Assembly: GCA_964034945.1 (NCBI GenBank)
Contig: OZ035962.1
Coordinates: 28,517,530-28,581,529 of the forward strand
Direction of reading: 5' to 3'
Length of the DNA stretch: 64,000 nucleotides
Origin: Chrysopilus asiliformis
Taxonomy: Eukaryota > Arthropoda > Insecta > Diptera > Rhagionidae
The first letter of the stretch is position 1; every line of letters begins with the position of its first letter. Shown here in pieces: positions 1-12,249 of this stretch. The notes under the pieces are model-generated. The model was not told the origin of the DNA, ran no database searches, and was given only the letters and a program-made list of their open reading frames with translations. The translations under genes and the position numbers were made by a program.

Positions 1-143
1 TTGTCTTCTTCGTAATATAAATTATCATTTTTTCGCCAAGAATAATAAATATGGAGTAGTTTTTTAGACCTTTCAAAGGTCAGTCGATTTCGGCTTTGAG
101 AATATATGACTCACTGATGACTTTGTTTTGACAGATATGAGAA

Positions 144-264
144 AGTCTACATTGTCTACGCAAAGTCGACATTGTCTACGCCAAAGTCGACATTGTCTAC
201 GCCAAATCTATTGTCTACGCTATTGTCTACACTGAAGTGTAGACAATTAAAGTCTACGCGTAGA
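144..264. repeat. Degenerate short tandem repeat (attgtctacgc-type)
   Basis: Roughly six imperfect repeats built on the words attgtctacgc and caaagtcgac, the regular ones about 22 bp apart. The array ends in a short inverted copy (gtgtagacaatt ... gtctacgcgtaga). No coding potential is seen. Confidence 0.6.
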
Positions 265-2600
265 GGAACAACACTGGGTTTTCCTAAGTATTGGTTTTCT
301 AAGTATTGGGGACATCTGTTAGTGCCTGTTTACTTGAGCGATTTTTAGTCGCTCAATCGCGCGATACGTCAGAAAAACAAGGCCATTTTTGTACCTGCGA
401 CGCCTAGGGTGTAATTTCAAATGGTGGCGCTTTTCTCTTTATTGCTATTTTTACAATAAGGGTATTCACAGTACTCTTTTAATTTTGGGTATTCGGTGTT
501 TTCGGTAATATTAAAAGACTGAAAATATTCTGCTGTGAACATCCCACAGCACAGATTTGAGAACAGCGCTTTTATTGGATACGTGACCAAATCATGAACT
601 GCGAATTTGATTGTAAAATATGTCATATACCTTTAAATTCATGTGTGATGTATTCTTTTGAATTTATATTGTGGCAACGGCTATCAAAATTGAAAAAATT
701 TGCAGTCCGATGAGATTAACAAAAAACCAGCGAGAAAATTTGAGAACTAAAAAAATTACTAGCCCCACTCGCGGTTGATTCTTGATACCGAATAACCGGG
801 CCGGAAAACACGACTCAAGGCATGTCTACAATTACCGAATCCGGTAATTCATTTTTACATGAACCAAATTACCGTCTCGGTAAAAATCTGTTAAATTGAA
901 TTACCGAGCGGTAAAATTACTCGCAATTTAAAAGAGGACTGTGAATACCCTGACTATGTTAGTTGCCGTGAAGAGCACAAAAATTTTGACAAATTTTTGC
1001 TTCGGACTGTGTCGCTCTTAAGTTAAATCCCTGCTTCGCATTCCATGTAATATTTTTTTCCTGTGGAGCATTTTTGTTTATTGATTATCTTTGGACTTGA
1101 TTTCTCGGTTTTCGTTCAAAACATATTTGGTTTTCTATACGAAATTGGTTGTTTCGTTGTTATTCTGCTTCAGTCAAACTTTCTCAACCCCACATTATCG
1201 TGTCCCTGTTGGACCATAAATAAATATGGTTACCCTAGATTTAATATGTGCTTTTATGATCGAAAGTTCATAAAAAATTTCAACAAATTTTTCTTGGTCA
1301 AAATCGAGAAAAAATTCCAGTCAATGAATTTTTTTACAATACTTAATATTTGTTAAATGATGATAATTTCCATAAATTATGGATAAATTTTGAACATATG
1401 AAAATGAAACCACATAATTGAATGTATTTAACAATTTTGCATTGTGAAATTGACGCCTTCCAACAATTTTACCCGTTCGTTGACTAAAATTAAGTGCGAT
1501 TTATTGAAATTCAATGAACCATTTTGTATTATTCATTATTGTATCAATGAATCGATGAAAACTTTCAAATAAATAGGCAAACATTTTCATATTTCCATTT
1601 ATTCAATTGATTTAATCTGCCATGCCATGGCTGGCGTGTTATCGTACACTTCCATGAATAGGAAATTTCAACCAAAAATTTTGTATTAATGGCGATGGGG
1701 AAAATAAGCAGAAATTTGGTTTTGTAGTATTAGCAAAACTACCCATTGATTTTCCGCACAGCTGGTGGCAGAATTAAATTATAGGCAATCCTGAAAGGGA
1801 CTTAAGGGGTTAAAAATATTTAGCATGGAAGTTTTCCGATAAGACAATCAATTCTAGCGTAGATTGGGTGGAAGAATTTCTGGTAGCTTTAGACATTTTT
1901 GTCTGAAAATCAGTTGAAACATTTTGGTCCAAAAATCCTTTTGAAATTTTTGAAATATAAACACCAAAAATCCTTTTGAAATATCTTAAAAAACGAAATC
2001 ATGCCTTATAGGCATACTCAGAGAAAAAATTGGTCAAATAACAAAATTTTTGTTTTTCAAACAATTTTTTTATCAATTAAACAAAAAATTTGGTTGAGAT
2101 TCAATAAAACAAATTTTGTCAATAGAAACGAGGTTTTTGTTATTATTTTTTTCAGTACAGTCAACCAAAAGCTAATATTGAACTGTTGACGGATCTTGGC
2201 CGAAGATTAATACACATTGTAAGAAGAATTCTCCGCACTTTTGAGATTGTAGCGCTGTTTGTTCAAAATGCAGCAGATTTATGCATTTTAAGCAGAAAAT
2301 ATGACCATTTTGGAAAGGCGGCGACTCCCTGCCGATTTGCAGTCAAGGAAGGTGCGATTCTGAACACTAATAAGATCACAGCAGGTGGGCTAGCGGTAGG
2401 CCCTGTTGCAGTTAAAACGCGATACCTTTTGCTTTGATTTATCGATAATTGAAGGTGTTATACGGGGAATAATAATAATTTTTTAGGAGGTGAGAATTGG
2501 TAAAGAGTTTTTATAATCATTCACACAAATTGATGAAAAGCTATTAATTTGTTGGCGGATCCGAAAAATTTTCAGCGCAAGGAGGGAGAAGGGGAGGTTA
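265..2600. other. AT-rich stretch with no recognised gene
   Basis: Only short, stop-bounded reading frames occur here, none resembling a known protein. A small palindromic patch around 830-915 (accgaatccggtaattc / gaattaccgagcggtaaaatt) may be a decayed MITE. Nothing else is supportable. Confidence 0.5.
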
Positions 2601-3009
2601 AACATAACAAAAGCTATAATTGCCAATCTGGCAATCATTGGAGACCCGTATGGTGATATTCGTATCAAAATTCGAACAGTTGTACCAAAATTCCACTTTG
2701 AAGTCAAACTTTCCAATAAGATTTTTTAAAATTTATTCCAATTGGAATTTGATGTATGGGAGTTTTATGTAGAATCATATCCTAAATAACTTTTGTTCTT
2801 GGACTTTTTTGATAAGATGCACCGTTTTCGAGATATTCACAAAAAACGATTTCGTTCGTATGGGGGGTACCCCCCCTAATGGTCCATTTTTGCCCATTAA
2901 CGAACTTAGCCTCGCATTTTACGAAAAACGGATCTGTGCAAACTTTCAAGTCTCTAGCTCAATCGGTGCGCCCGCAATCCGCGCCACAGACGGACGGACG
3001 GACAGACAG

Positions 3010-3043
<34 letters not shown>

Positions 3044-3193
3044 AGACAGACGGACGGACATGCTAAATTCAACTTTTTTTATCATTCTAAACACACTGGT
3101 GTAATTCATTTTTTTGTGCGATGACGGGATCTTGGCGTTACAAACGGTAAGGCAAAGTTAATATACCCTTTGGTTTCACCATACGGGTATAAA
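2601..3193 (+). repeat. INE-1/mini-me-like element, copy 1
   Basis: Begins AACATAACAAAAGCTATAAT and ends CCATACGGGTATAA. The right end holds a 7-bp hairpin, TATACCC (3162-3168) with GGGTATA (3185-3191). A (GACR)n tract of about 73 bp lies at 2989-3061. The same layout recurs at 11822-12411, 13981-14515 and 19583-20154. The architecture (hairpin, about 100 bp spacer, GTCY microsatellite, AT-rich tail) matches Drosophila INE-1/DINE-1 and mini-me elements; that assignment is from family knowledge. The open frames across the microsatellite are artefacts of a stop-free 4-nt repeat. Confidence 0.8.
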
Positions 3194-3195
3194 AA

Positions 3196-4800
3196 TTGTA
3201 GTTACGCAATTTTTTTGACCCTGACTCTAATGTTTTGTAAAACAATTCTAACCTGGAAACCATTCGACCAATTGAGCTGAAATTTGGCCCTATGGCCCTA
3301 TATTTTCTAGGGAATCGAGATGGCCCTATGTTTTCTAGAGAAATATGACATAAATCAAGTGTTTTCTTCTATTCCCCTTACATTCATTTAGCAAATCAGA
3401 AAAAAAAATCTCTGAAATAGCAAATTATAAAAATCTACAGACTTTCGAAATTCAGTTAAAACAAAATTTTCTCACACGTGTTAGTGATGCAATCTGACCA
3501 CTGTAGTGACACAATTTGTTAAAATAATCCCTCGAGGGTACTTGTTTTGTCCTGACACCCTTAACTTCTGCACTCGCCGTCTAACATCAACTCAAAGGAC
3601 ATGAAAAGACTTTGAACAATTTGAATTTGAACATAGCGAATAAAAACGGCATTGATTTCTGTTCAGTATATGATAATCGAATAATCGGAATTTTATTCGA
3701 TTTTAATGGCAACTCCCAAAATATGACATCCGTCCCTGTGGAATATTCATTACGTCTCAATAGATTTTTATAATCGACGCGTGTTGTTAATCCTTAATAA
3801 CAGAGGCGTGTAATTGTGGGTCACGAACAAATCCGTCTCATGATTCCCGGGGGTGAAATCATCCCCCAGCTCTAAAGTTCACGTAACACAGACTTTAGAT
3901 TTCGAGACTTTATTTCAACTTCGGGGGTTGTATTATTTGCGACGATACCGAATAATAGAAGGATCCAAGGACAGAAAGAGTCAAGAGGGAAATTAATATC
4001 ATTATACGTCATCGTTTTGTTCTAGAATCGGAAAACTTATTGAGGGTTGTTGTCTAATAGCAGGACACATTTTTTTTTCTAGCAGAATTTTTGCCGTTTT
4101 CTGCAGAATTTCACTTTGAAGTGGATGGAGTTGGGTGGATGAGATCTGCTCGAAATAAAAAGACGTTCGTCGTCGGCCACTGAGGTGGAATTTGTTTATT
4201 CAATGCCACGTGTCCAAATCAAGATGCGAATTTCGTCGGAAATTCAATTCACGAACAATTGATGCATTTTTATTAACAATTATTTTGATTACAAATAGAT
4301 ACTTTGTTGAAGTTTCAATGTAAAGAAATAATTTTTTTAAAATGGTATTTTTAAAAAGAAAAAAATTTGGCAATTCTTTCAAATTTTTAGTACTTATATT
4401 TTTTTATTGATTTACAAAACATTCCTACTGAAATTAAACCGGGAGTTTAGTCCGGATAGGTGGAAAAACGAACATGAATCTGCAAAAACCGTGACAACTA
4501 GAGGAATCATCGCAAAAGTGTGGATACGGCATAAGAAAATTAAAAAAAAAACGTCTTAAACGCCAAAATCGCTCGTTTCCGAGTTCAAGAATCGCTTTCT
4601 GTACCACTCGGTAAAGATTTGACTCGGTACGAGTTCTAGAATAAGGTCCCAGCTAAGAATTTTTGACACTTCTTCATTTTTTATACATTTATTCGCATAA
4701 TCTTGTTTTGATATCCTTTAAAATATTTTTAGAACATATTCGACCAAAATTTGACAATTTTATTAAAAAAATATCCTTAAATTTTTTGTTGTCGGTTTTA
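3196..4800. other. Non-coding; 3230-3560 resembles 20560-20790
   Basis: No gene seen. The words 'gaccaattgag', 'ataaatca.gtgtt' and 'acacaatttgtt' occur in the same order here (3230-3525) and at 20560-20790. In both places the stretch lies downstream of an INE-1-like copy, so it may be an old shared repeat. The rest is AT-rich without features. Confidence 0.35.
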
Positions 4801-4953
4801 AGGGCTCTCCATAAAATACGTCACGCTAATTTTTACTTTTTCGAGTCCTCCCTTCATCTTGTTCCGGTTTTTTGTATGGGAACTGATACTACCCTTACAC
4901 TAACGGAGCCTTCTTCTAGCTCCCGAATATGTGACATATTTTCTGGACAGCCT
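4801..4953. repeat. MITE, 'TCCATAAAATACGTCAC' family, copy A
   Basis: Left end agggctctccataaaatacg and right end gtgacatattttctggacag form an imperfect inverted repeat around a pyrimidine-rich centre. The same ends recur in whole or in part near 8859, 11060, 19365, 31667, 31916, 46973, 54520 and 58259. No coding capacity; the class is undetermined. Confidence 0.65.
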
Positions 4954-7070
4954 CAAAGAAGAATTTAAATTTTAAGGGTGTCCACAAAAAATTTGTTGCA
5001 GAACGTTAGGTGGGAAAATTTGTTTTAGGCGCTGGGTGTAATGTCAAATTTCAGACCACAAAACTACTAAACATCCTACTGTCTAGAGATGAGTATTTTT
5101 CTCGATTTCTCGAGAATTTTATGTTTTATTTTGTGTTTTTTTTTAAGAATTTTTGCATTATTTTTTATGTTATTAAAAGTATTTAAACTGCAAAAAGGCT
5201 TTTTTATATAAAATTAGTATTTCACGAGAATTCTCGAGATTTCTTGAGAACTATAAAAGGTCGGGAAATGTCTATCTCTACTAGTAGTCTATCTCTACTA
5301 ATAGAAGACAGTAATAAATTTATGTTATTTTCTGTAAAATGTTGTGTTGCAAAATGACTCGTCAAAAGCAAAACTTTGTGAGTATTTTTTATTAAAACGA
5401 GACATGAAAAACTTTAGGTTTTTTTTTTGAATCTCTTAAAAAAAGTAAAAAAAAAATCGTTTAAAAAATGAATGGCCAAAGAAATTGCCGAATTTTTTTT
5501 TGTCTGTTAAAAGAAACCTAATTTATTTTAGTTTACTTATTTCAGTTTTTATTGATGCGAAAATCAATCTAAATCATAAAAATATCTGAAAAACTCATTT
5601 AAATAAAGTCAAAAACCAATAGTAGCAAAACAAAGTAATTACCCTAATTTTAAAAAGCATCTTCGCTGCGGACTGTTTAAAAAAAACCTGTCAATTAATC
5701 GCTTAAAGTTGGAAACTATCAAAAAACTTGAGCCGGAAAAATAAATTCTTCAAGATAATTGAAAAGTCACAAGTCGAATCACCTGAAAGCAAATCATTCC
5801 AATTTCAACCAGAAAAAAAAATCTTAAACAATTTCAGTTAGTTGAAGAAAAGTAAAAAAAAGACACAAAAAGCATAAGCAATAAAAGTTGAGTAATTCTT
5901 TTTTCTTTAGTCCAAATTATGTTATGATGTTTCTGTCTTACCACGAGCTTGAAAACAGTAAACGGGAACCAATTCAAACAAATCACTTAATTGATTGTTT
6001 GAATACCCGCAAGTTATTAGCCTTCGATAGATTAATGAGCTTCAGGTTCAACTAATATGAATTTCAAGAAAGGTAGAAAGAGGGGCTGGAGAATATCAGT
6101 TGAACAAAAGCATAGCAGATCATATTGCGTTTATAACTTCAATGGATCCTGCCATACATGATGTGGAAATTCTGTAATCTCATCTGCAAATATCTGGAGT
6201 TGCTCCACAAAATTGCACTGGAGCGAGTATCTTTGCATCTGACGGTGTCTATGTTGGCAAATAAGATTCGATTGGAATTTGAAAGTAAACACGGTAAGCG
6301 TGGACTGGGATGCGGCCCCTTCGGATACCACTGGGCGTATTTATTGACTTCTGAATCCACTTCAGGCTAATGAATGTTAAACCAATTCAGATACAAAACT
6401 TTATTTTCTACCTTCATTTTAAAGAGATCCTTGTTTAGCGACTTTTTAAAATGCGAAACGGAAGAGGAATCGAATTGAATTGAATGAATTGATGGAAACC
6501 AATACATTTTAGCCTTTGAGGAGCCAATTTGAAAAATAATTTATTGCTGATGATCGCATGGAAACGTCTTCATAACTTCGAACACCAGCAAGAACAAATA
6601 AAATCACAAAAAAATATTACGATCGAAATATATACATAAAGGAAGCATTAAAACTTTAGCGGGGACTTGAAAAGAGCAACAAAAAAATATAAATCGATTT
6701 TCATTTCCAAAGGGCTCCAAAATCTAATCATGGAAAGAAATGAAATTTTTTTGATTGGTTTCCTCTTATTTTGCTTGAGCGCATAAAATAAATATTTTTA
6801 CGATTCAAGAGATTTTATTGCGGAATTTTGTTTGAAATTGCTATAAATATCAAATAAATCGTATAGAAATTTCTTAAAATCTGAGTGGTGTAATTTAAAC
6901 AAAAAATACGAAAACTTATTACTTACAATTTGTTATTTTTTTTTTGCAAAAAGCCAAAAAAAGGAGGGTGCTTATATATTTTTTTGATTTTTGTTTAGAA
7001 AGAGGCGCAGAAACCGAATTTTTTTTATATAAAATGGCCGAAATAAATTCAAATCTTGACAACTTTGCTA
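4954..7070. other. AT-rich stretch; weak higher-GC island at 6120-6320
   Basis: No confident gene. At 6120-6320 base composition rises and a plus-strand frame of about 50 codons runs into a possible splice donor (AACACG|GTAAGC, near 6291-6296). No homology is recognised and the opposite strand is also open, so it is not called as an exon. 5080-5290 has a decayed inverted repeat (tcgagaattt ... gagaattctcgag). Confidence 0.35.
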
Positions 7071-7400
7071 AGGCGCTGTTTACATCTGACACTTTATTCC
7101 CAGGGCACCAATCATGTATTCTGACGCGTCTCTGTCTTTCGATTTCGACGCAGCTTTTGACTCTTGACTTCGCCATATCAGCATCTTCAAATTTCCTGGA
7201 GTGACAGTCAGAATCACGTTTCGATTCATAGTGACGATTCCGCGAAATTTCAAGCTGCAGATATGGCGAAGTCAAGAGTTAAAAGCTGCGTCGCAGTTGA
7301 AAGACAGAGACGCGTCGGAATACATGATTACTGCCCAGAATTTTATTCTCCGACACTAAATTCGTGTTGCACGGCCGTTTACACTACGACACAAAATTCT
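7071..7400. repeat. Foldback element
   Basis: Two arms of about 95 bp (about 7105-7200 and 7244-7340) are near-perfect reverse complements around a loop of about 40 bp; both carry gacgcgtctctgtctttc or its complement. This explains why both strands show the same peptide (MAKSRVKSCVEIERQRR and MAKSRVKSCVAVERQRR), which is not a gene. The outer sequence (ggcgctgtttacatctgaca; cgtttacactacgacacaaa) recurs inverted at about 56160-56275, so this is a dispersed family. Confidence 0.7.
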
Positions 7401-8652
7401 GAAATTTATTCCTGTGAAACGTCTAAGCTGGGTTACAAGTTTTGACCCTGACAAACAAACAAACTTACAAAACGAGTCTTACTTTTCTTTTACTCCTACT
7501 TCTGACTGAAGTTATTCTCTCTTGTTTCCCCCTGAATTCGGAAGCATGCTTTTACAATGCGCACGAAAATTCGTAAGTAAATTATGTAAAGGCAGTGTTG
7601 CCTTTACATCGCTGAAATGAGGAAAAAAAATCTCAAAAGTCTCCGAAATTATAGACAAAAATCGCTAGTGTTCAGATTTTTTGTAATGCATATTTAAGCA
7701 TATATCTTGTTTTCAAATCGCTTTTATTCTTTGTTTTTAACAATAATAAAATATAATAATAAAAAAAACAACTTTGTCTTCTTAAAAAACACACTGCACC
7801 TGCAGCAAAGCAAACAAAATTTAAAATAAATTTGACGTTTACTTAAGTTGAGTGATTCATGTATTTTCTTATAGGGGGACCATAAGTGGTACTTATTTAT
7901 ATACATTTGGTAGGTTGTTGATCCAATAAGCATAAATGTAAAAAGTTGTGAAAAGTATGATATTTATTAGTAAAATTTTCAACAAAGTTTTTTTTCTTAA
8001 GAAACTTTTGAAAATCGCTGAAAATCTCCGAAAAGTCCCCAAAAGACCACTAAAATCTCAAATCTCAACACGGGCGTTTAAAGGCATGAAAGTCGCTAGA
8101 AATGAGACAAGTCGCTGAAAATGGCAACACTGTGTACAGGTTTCAAAACTTACGATTACAGAATCCGGCCTGACATAGTAAAGAAACGGAAGTCACATAA
8201 CAAGGACGCCTGGGTCGTATATTGAAAACAAATAATATGTTCTTCAAATCAATTTTATTTCTTTTTCAGCAAACAAAAGCATTTGAAAATTCTTCAACCA
8301 ACTAACATTTTTTTTCAAAACTGAATCAAATATTAGAAATATTTTTAATTAACCATTTTTTATATTAATAAAAGTATAATATTGAATATGTATTATAATT
8401 TTAAATAATCACTACTTCTTATCTTACTTAATTTTTATATTTTTAAATGTGTTTTTTTCTGTATTTTATGTATATTCTCTAAATATTTTATATAGTTTTA
8501 AGTGAACAATAAAAAACTAAATTCGAAAGGTTATTTTTATTACACACCTTGTTTAACAACTAAACCATAAGATATCGGTGAACGGATAATATTTTATGTG
8601 CATATCCTGAATGTAGGAAGTCAACTACTTGTTATTATTATTTAGGATTCTC
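7401..8652. other. AT-rich non-coding stretch
   Basis: No gene or clear repeat end is visible. It lies downstream of the minus-strand membrane-protein gene; a possible polyadenylation hexamer on the minus strand (AATAAA) lies about 120 bp past its stop, near 8533-8540. Confidence 0.4.
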
Positions 8653-10628
8653 TTAAGCTCCTGGATTTGGATCATTGTCCGTGAGAATGTGTTTGTAACC
8701 TCCGCTTCCTAGATACATGTTCTCCTTGCGAAAATGGAAAGGAATCTAAAATAAGTAAAATTGGTAATAAATATTATCTGTGTTTAAAAAATACAGGAAA
8801 TTTCATTCAATTTTATAACTTATTGTGGGGATTCTTAAATACTGTCACATACTTAATCGGCTGTCCTTAAACTACGTTACGCTATTTTTTTTCCTTTATT
8901 ACCCCTTCCACTCAATTTTTTACACTACTCCAAACCACCGCCCCTATCCCTAGAAATGTGATGTTTTTTTTATCGACATCCCTAATGCAATTCGTTATTC
9001 TTGAACATATTTAACGGAGTTTAGGCGTTACTGCATGACAGTCATTTTTGTTTCCAAAGATTTTACAATATTTTGGGATAATTTGACGTTGCTGATTCCA
9101 AATCTGTAAGTGGTTTGACCAAATTGGGTCTAGTTTTTGAATTTTAGATCTCAAAAACTTACGTAAATTCAACCAAATTACTTCTAAATTCCGATTTAGC
9201 GATCAACTGAACCTAAAACTACTGAAATATCCTCGACAACAAAAAAAAATAAATAAAAATTTTCAGTTTATATGGGAAAAAAAATCTATTTTTGAACTTT
9301 TCTCAAAAACTAGAGCCGATCTGGGCAAACCACTTGCAGATTCAGAATCAGCGACGTCAAGTTATCTTAAAAAGATTGTAAAATCTTTGGCAACACAAAA
9401 AATAGTAGTTTTTAAAATTAAAGCAACTTTAAAAGAAATCTTTGGCAACACAAGAAAAAGTATTTTTTAAAATTATGGCATAATTGAAAGATTCCACAAT
9501 GGTATATTAAAGTTGGAACTTTGTGTGCAAAAAATAAACCCATTGGCGAATCTTTTTGCAGCAACCTAAAATTTGAAGATCTTTTATCAGAAAAGATTCA
9601 CCAATGGGTTTATTTTTTTAAACCTTTTGCAGCGACCCAATATTTGAAGGTCGTTGGAAGCTTCAAGACCTTCCCGTCTATTTCTCCTTTCTCTACATTT
9701 AACCCTCGTATAATCAGTCAATAGCTGATGACGAACGAACGAAATTCTTCAAAATATAAATACATATATTAATTAATTTATTTAAATGGTTACTTACAGA
9801 TCCAGGCGCAGGACATGGAATGGCAACGGTGGCAATTTCAGTTAATTTTCTCATCTGCCTGAGGCTCAAATAATATCCATGGATTATAATCCAGATTGCG
9901 ATATCAAAGAATGCAAATCCAATACAGAAGAGCCCTAAAAATTATTAAAAAATGTATGAAGATTTTTTTTTTAAATATTTAAGATATTTTTTCTTACAGT
10001 ATTGAGTGTGTCCTCCGGCATACCACGTGAAAATGCTATTCGACTTGATTACCATAATGGCAAGGATCAAAATAACTCCAGCCATATCCAGGACCAGCCA
10101 AGGGAGAATCAACTCTGGTCGGTGTTTGAAGACCCCAACAAAGAGCCCCAAGCAGCTGAAAAGGTAGACGGTGGCGATTCCGGTGCCCACATAGAGCAGA
10201 AGAAGAGTGACTGATGCCAATTCCGATGCAGATTTAAACCGGACCTCATTTAGAGTCTCTCCTTTGGAGTTGGTGATGACTTCGTAATATTCGTCCCTTT
10301 CCTTGGAATCTGCAATGTCGATCCCAAGAAGAGTTTTCATTTGTTCTGCGTGGGCCAAACCCAGCAACATCACAAAAAGGACAATGTGCGCTATAAGCTG
10401 TTAAAACAGTGGAAAAAAAATCATAGAATCCATTTTTAGAAAACCATCCATTAGCGAATTTCCACCCGCAACTCAGTGCTTGTGACGCAATAAACGATTT
10501 TAAGGACTGATTTTGCGATAAGGGCTACTTACCACTTGATAGACAGCAATCAATATCGCCGCAATTCTTAAATTTCTTGGCGAAATAGGCAGAACTGCCC
10601 ATTCCTTAATCCATTCGATGGCTTTCAT
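8653..10628 (-). CDS. Four-pass transmembrane protein, uncharacterised
   Basis: Four exons on the minus strand: 10533-10628, 9998-10397, 9798-9934 and 8653-8745. Phases agree and all junctions are GT-AG (introns 135, 63 and 1052 nt). The product is 241 aa, starting MKAIEWIKEW and ending DNDPNPGA. Hydrophobic segments at about residues 21-46, 92-122, 128-149 and 166-187 predict four membrane passes. A loop of about 45 residues between the first two carries the acidic patch DSKERDEYYE. The short C-terminal tail has a tyrosine-containing stretch (YLGSGGYKH). I do not recognise an exact family; small insect tetraspan proteins such as the pasiflora type or LAPTM-like proteins are possibilities only. 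The last intron holds a MITE and a foldback element. The structure is firm; the function is unknown. Confidence 0.85.
8859..8982. repeat. MITE, 'TCCATAAAATACGTCAC' family, copy B
   Basis: Ends ggctgtccttaaactacgtt and gtgatgttttttttatcgac are diverged family termini in inverted orientation, with a C-rich centre. Lies in intron 3 of the membrane-protein gene. Confidence 0.5.
9047..9402. repeat. Foldback element, family also at 51431-51662
   Basis: Left arm (about 9047-9140: ccaaagattttacaatattt ... gctgattccaaatctg ... tctagtttttga) is the imperfect reverse complement of the right arm (about 9302-9402). The motif gctgattcc-aaat-tg-agtg-tttgg recurs in a second palindrome at 51431-51662. Sits in intron 3 of the membrane-protein gene. 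Confidence 0.65.
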
Positions 10629-11556
10629 TGTAAACACAAACAAGTTTTCTCAATTATTATCCTTGCACTGAAAAACACAAATCGCCTTTCACTGCTTTTA
10701 TCAACATTAATTCAATGTGAAATTAGTAAACGCGGAAAATTCTTTGCAACTGAAGGACTTTCTCCACAGGAATCGAATTGAATCAATGAAATTTTGTGAG
10801 TCTATTCGGTAATGAACAAAGTTTTCACATTAATAAAGGAAAATGACGTCTGTTGCCATCTGATGGAATCGAGTCCTGCGCACTACGGAAAATTTTGGGG
10901 ATTTAGAAAAGTTTTTAGTTTACTTTTTCTATCGGTTCAGGTCCTGGATTTGGTTATGTTTTACTTTAAAAAGTTACGCTGTTAAAATTACTCTTGGGTA
11001 AAAAGTTTTGCAATCTCTCAAAAAAAAAAATTCATATAAATAATAAATAAAAAACGTATCGGTAATTTTAGGGTCCCCCACCCCCGTGCGAATTCATGTT
11101 CCGCCGTTACATTACTACAGCCCCCTTCCCCCTAAATGTTTGACGTGTTTTATGGACAACCCAAGATTCCAAAAACTCTGTAACGACACTTTTCCAGGAT
11201 AGCTGCGTACCTAAGGACCTTGTGGTTTTGCTAAAGACCTTGTGGTTTTGCTACAGACCTGGTGGTTTTTGGACCCCGAAAGATCAGTTTTCTGAGTAAA
11301 AAGGTGTTCAAATTTATGTTTTTTTTTCTAAAGTCTCTAGGTTTTTGGTTGACAAAACAAAATGATTTTAATTTCAGTAAAATCTACTAAAATGTTATGG
11401 GAGGCCCAAAATTTGTACTTACATGATAGATAATTAAAACAAAAACTTTTTTTCATTATTTCGTATTGAACACACAATTATTACTATTGTGGTATTTACA
11501 TTATTCTCATGGACAATTGAACAAAAAATACACAAAATTAAATTAAGTAACATAAA
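10629..11556. other. Intergenic stretch between two minus-strand genes
   Basis: Upstream region of the membrane-protein gene and downstream region of the EVG1-type gene. Holds a right-end MITE fragment (about 11060-11163, ending tttgacgtgttttatggaca) and a short tandem repeat (11213-11276). No further gene seen. Confidence 0.5.
11213..11276. repeat. Tandem repeat, about 22-bp unit, 3 copies
   Basis: Three consecutive units of gaccttgtggttttgctaaa type, the last diverged (gacctggtggtttttgg). Confidence 0.7.
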
Positions 11557-12211
11557 TTATTCTGAAGATGTGGTGGTGGTTGAATTTTGCCGATTCTTCA
11601 ATTGCTTCTCGATTTGCTTAAACTCGGTTAATTTATCAGAAATCTGTTATGTCAATAAATGTAACTAATTAATTAATCTAATTAATTTAATTACTCTAAT
11701 TACCTGTAGCCTAATTATTTCCCGATGTTTCTTACCCTCGCCTAATTTTTCCATTTCCTCGAGCCACTCGGAGCGTTCGGTGATTTCGGTCAAAACTGGA
11801 AATTCAATTGAAGTTAAAAGAAAACATAACAAAAGCTATAATTGCCTATCTGGCAATCATTGGAGACCCGTATGGTGATATTCGTATCAAAATTTGAACA
11901 GTTGTACCAAAATTCCACTTTGAAGTCAAACTTTCCAATAAGATTTTTTAAAATTTATTCCAATTGGATTTTGACGTATGGGAGTTTTATGTAGAATTAT
12001 ATCCTAAATAACTTTTGTTCTTGCACTTTTTTGATAAGATGCACCGTTTTTGAGGTATTCGCAAAAAACGTTTTCGTTCGTATGGGGGGTACCCCCCCTA
12101 ATGGTCCATTTTTTCCCGTTAACGAACTTAGCCTCGCATTTTACGAAAAACGGATCCACGCAAAATTTCAAGTCTCTAGCTCAATCCGTGCGCCCGCAAT
12201 CCGCGCCACAG

Positions 12212-12249
<38 letters not shown>

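Noticed and set aside
2809..3124. Open frames reading TDRQTDRQTDGR in this and the other GTCY copies
   Set aside because: A 4-nt repeat without stop codons is open in all three frames; the flanking residues merely follow repeat similarity, with no purifying pattern and no known domain.
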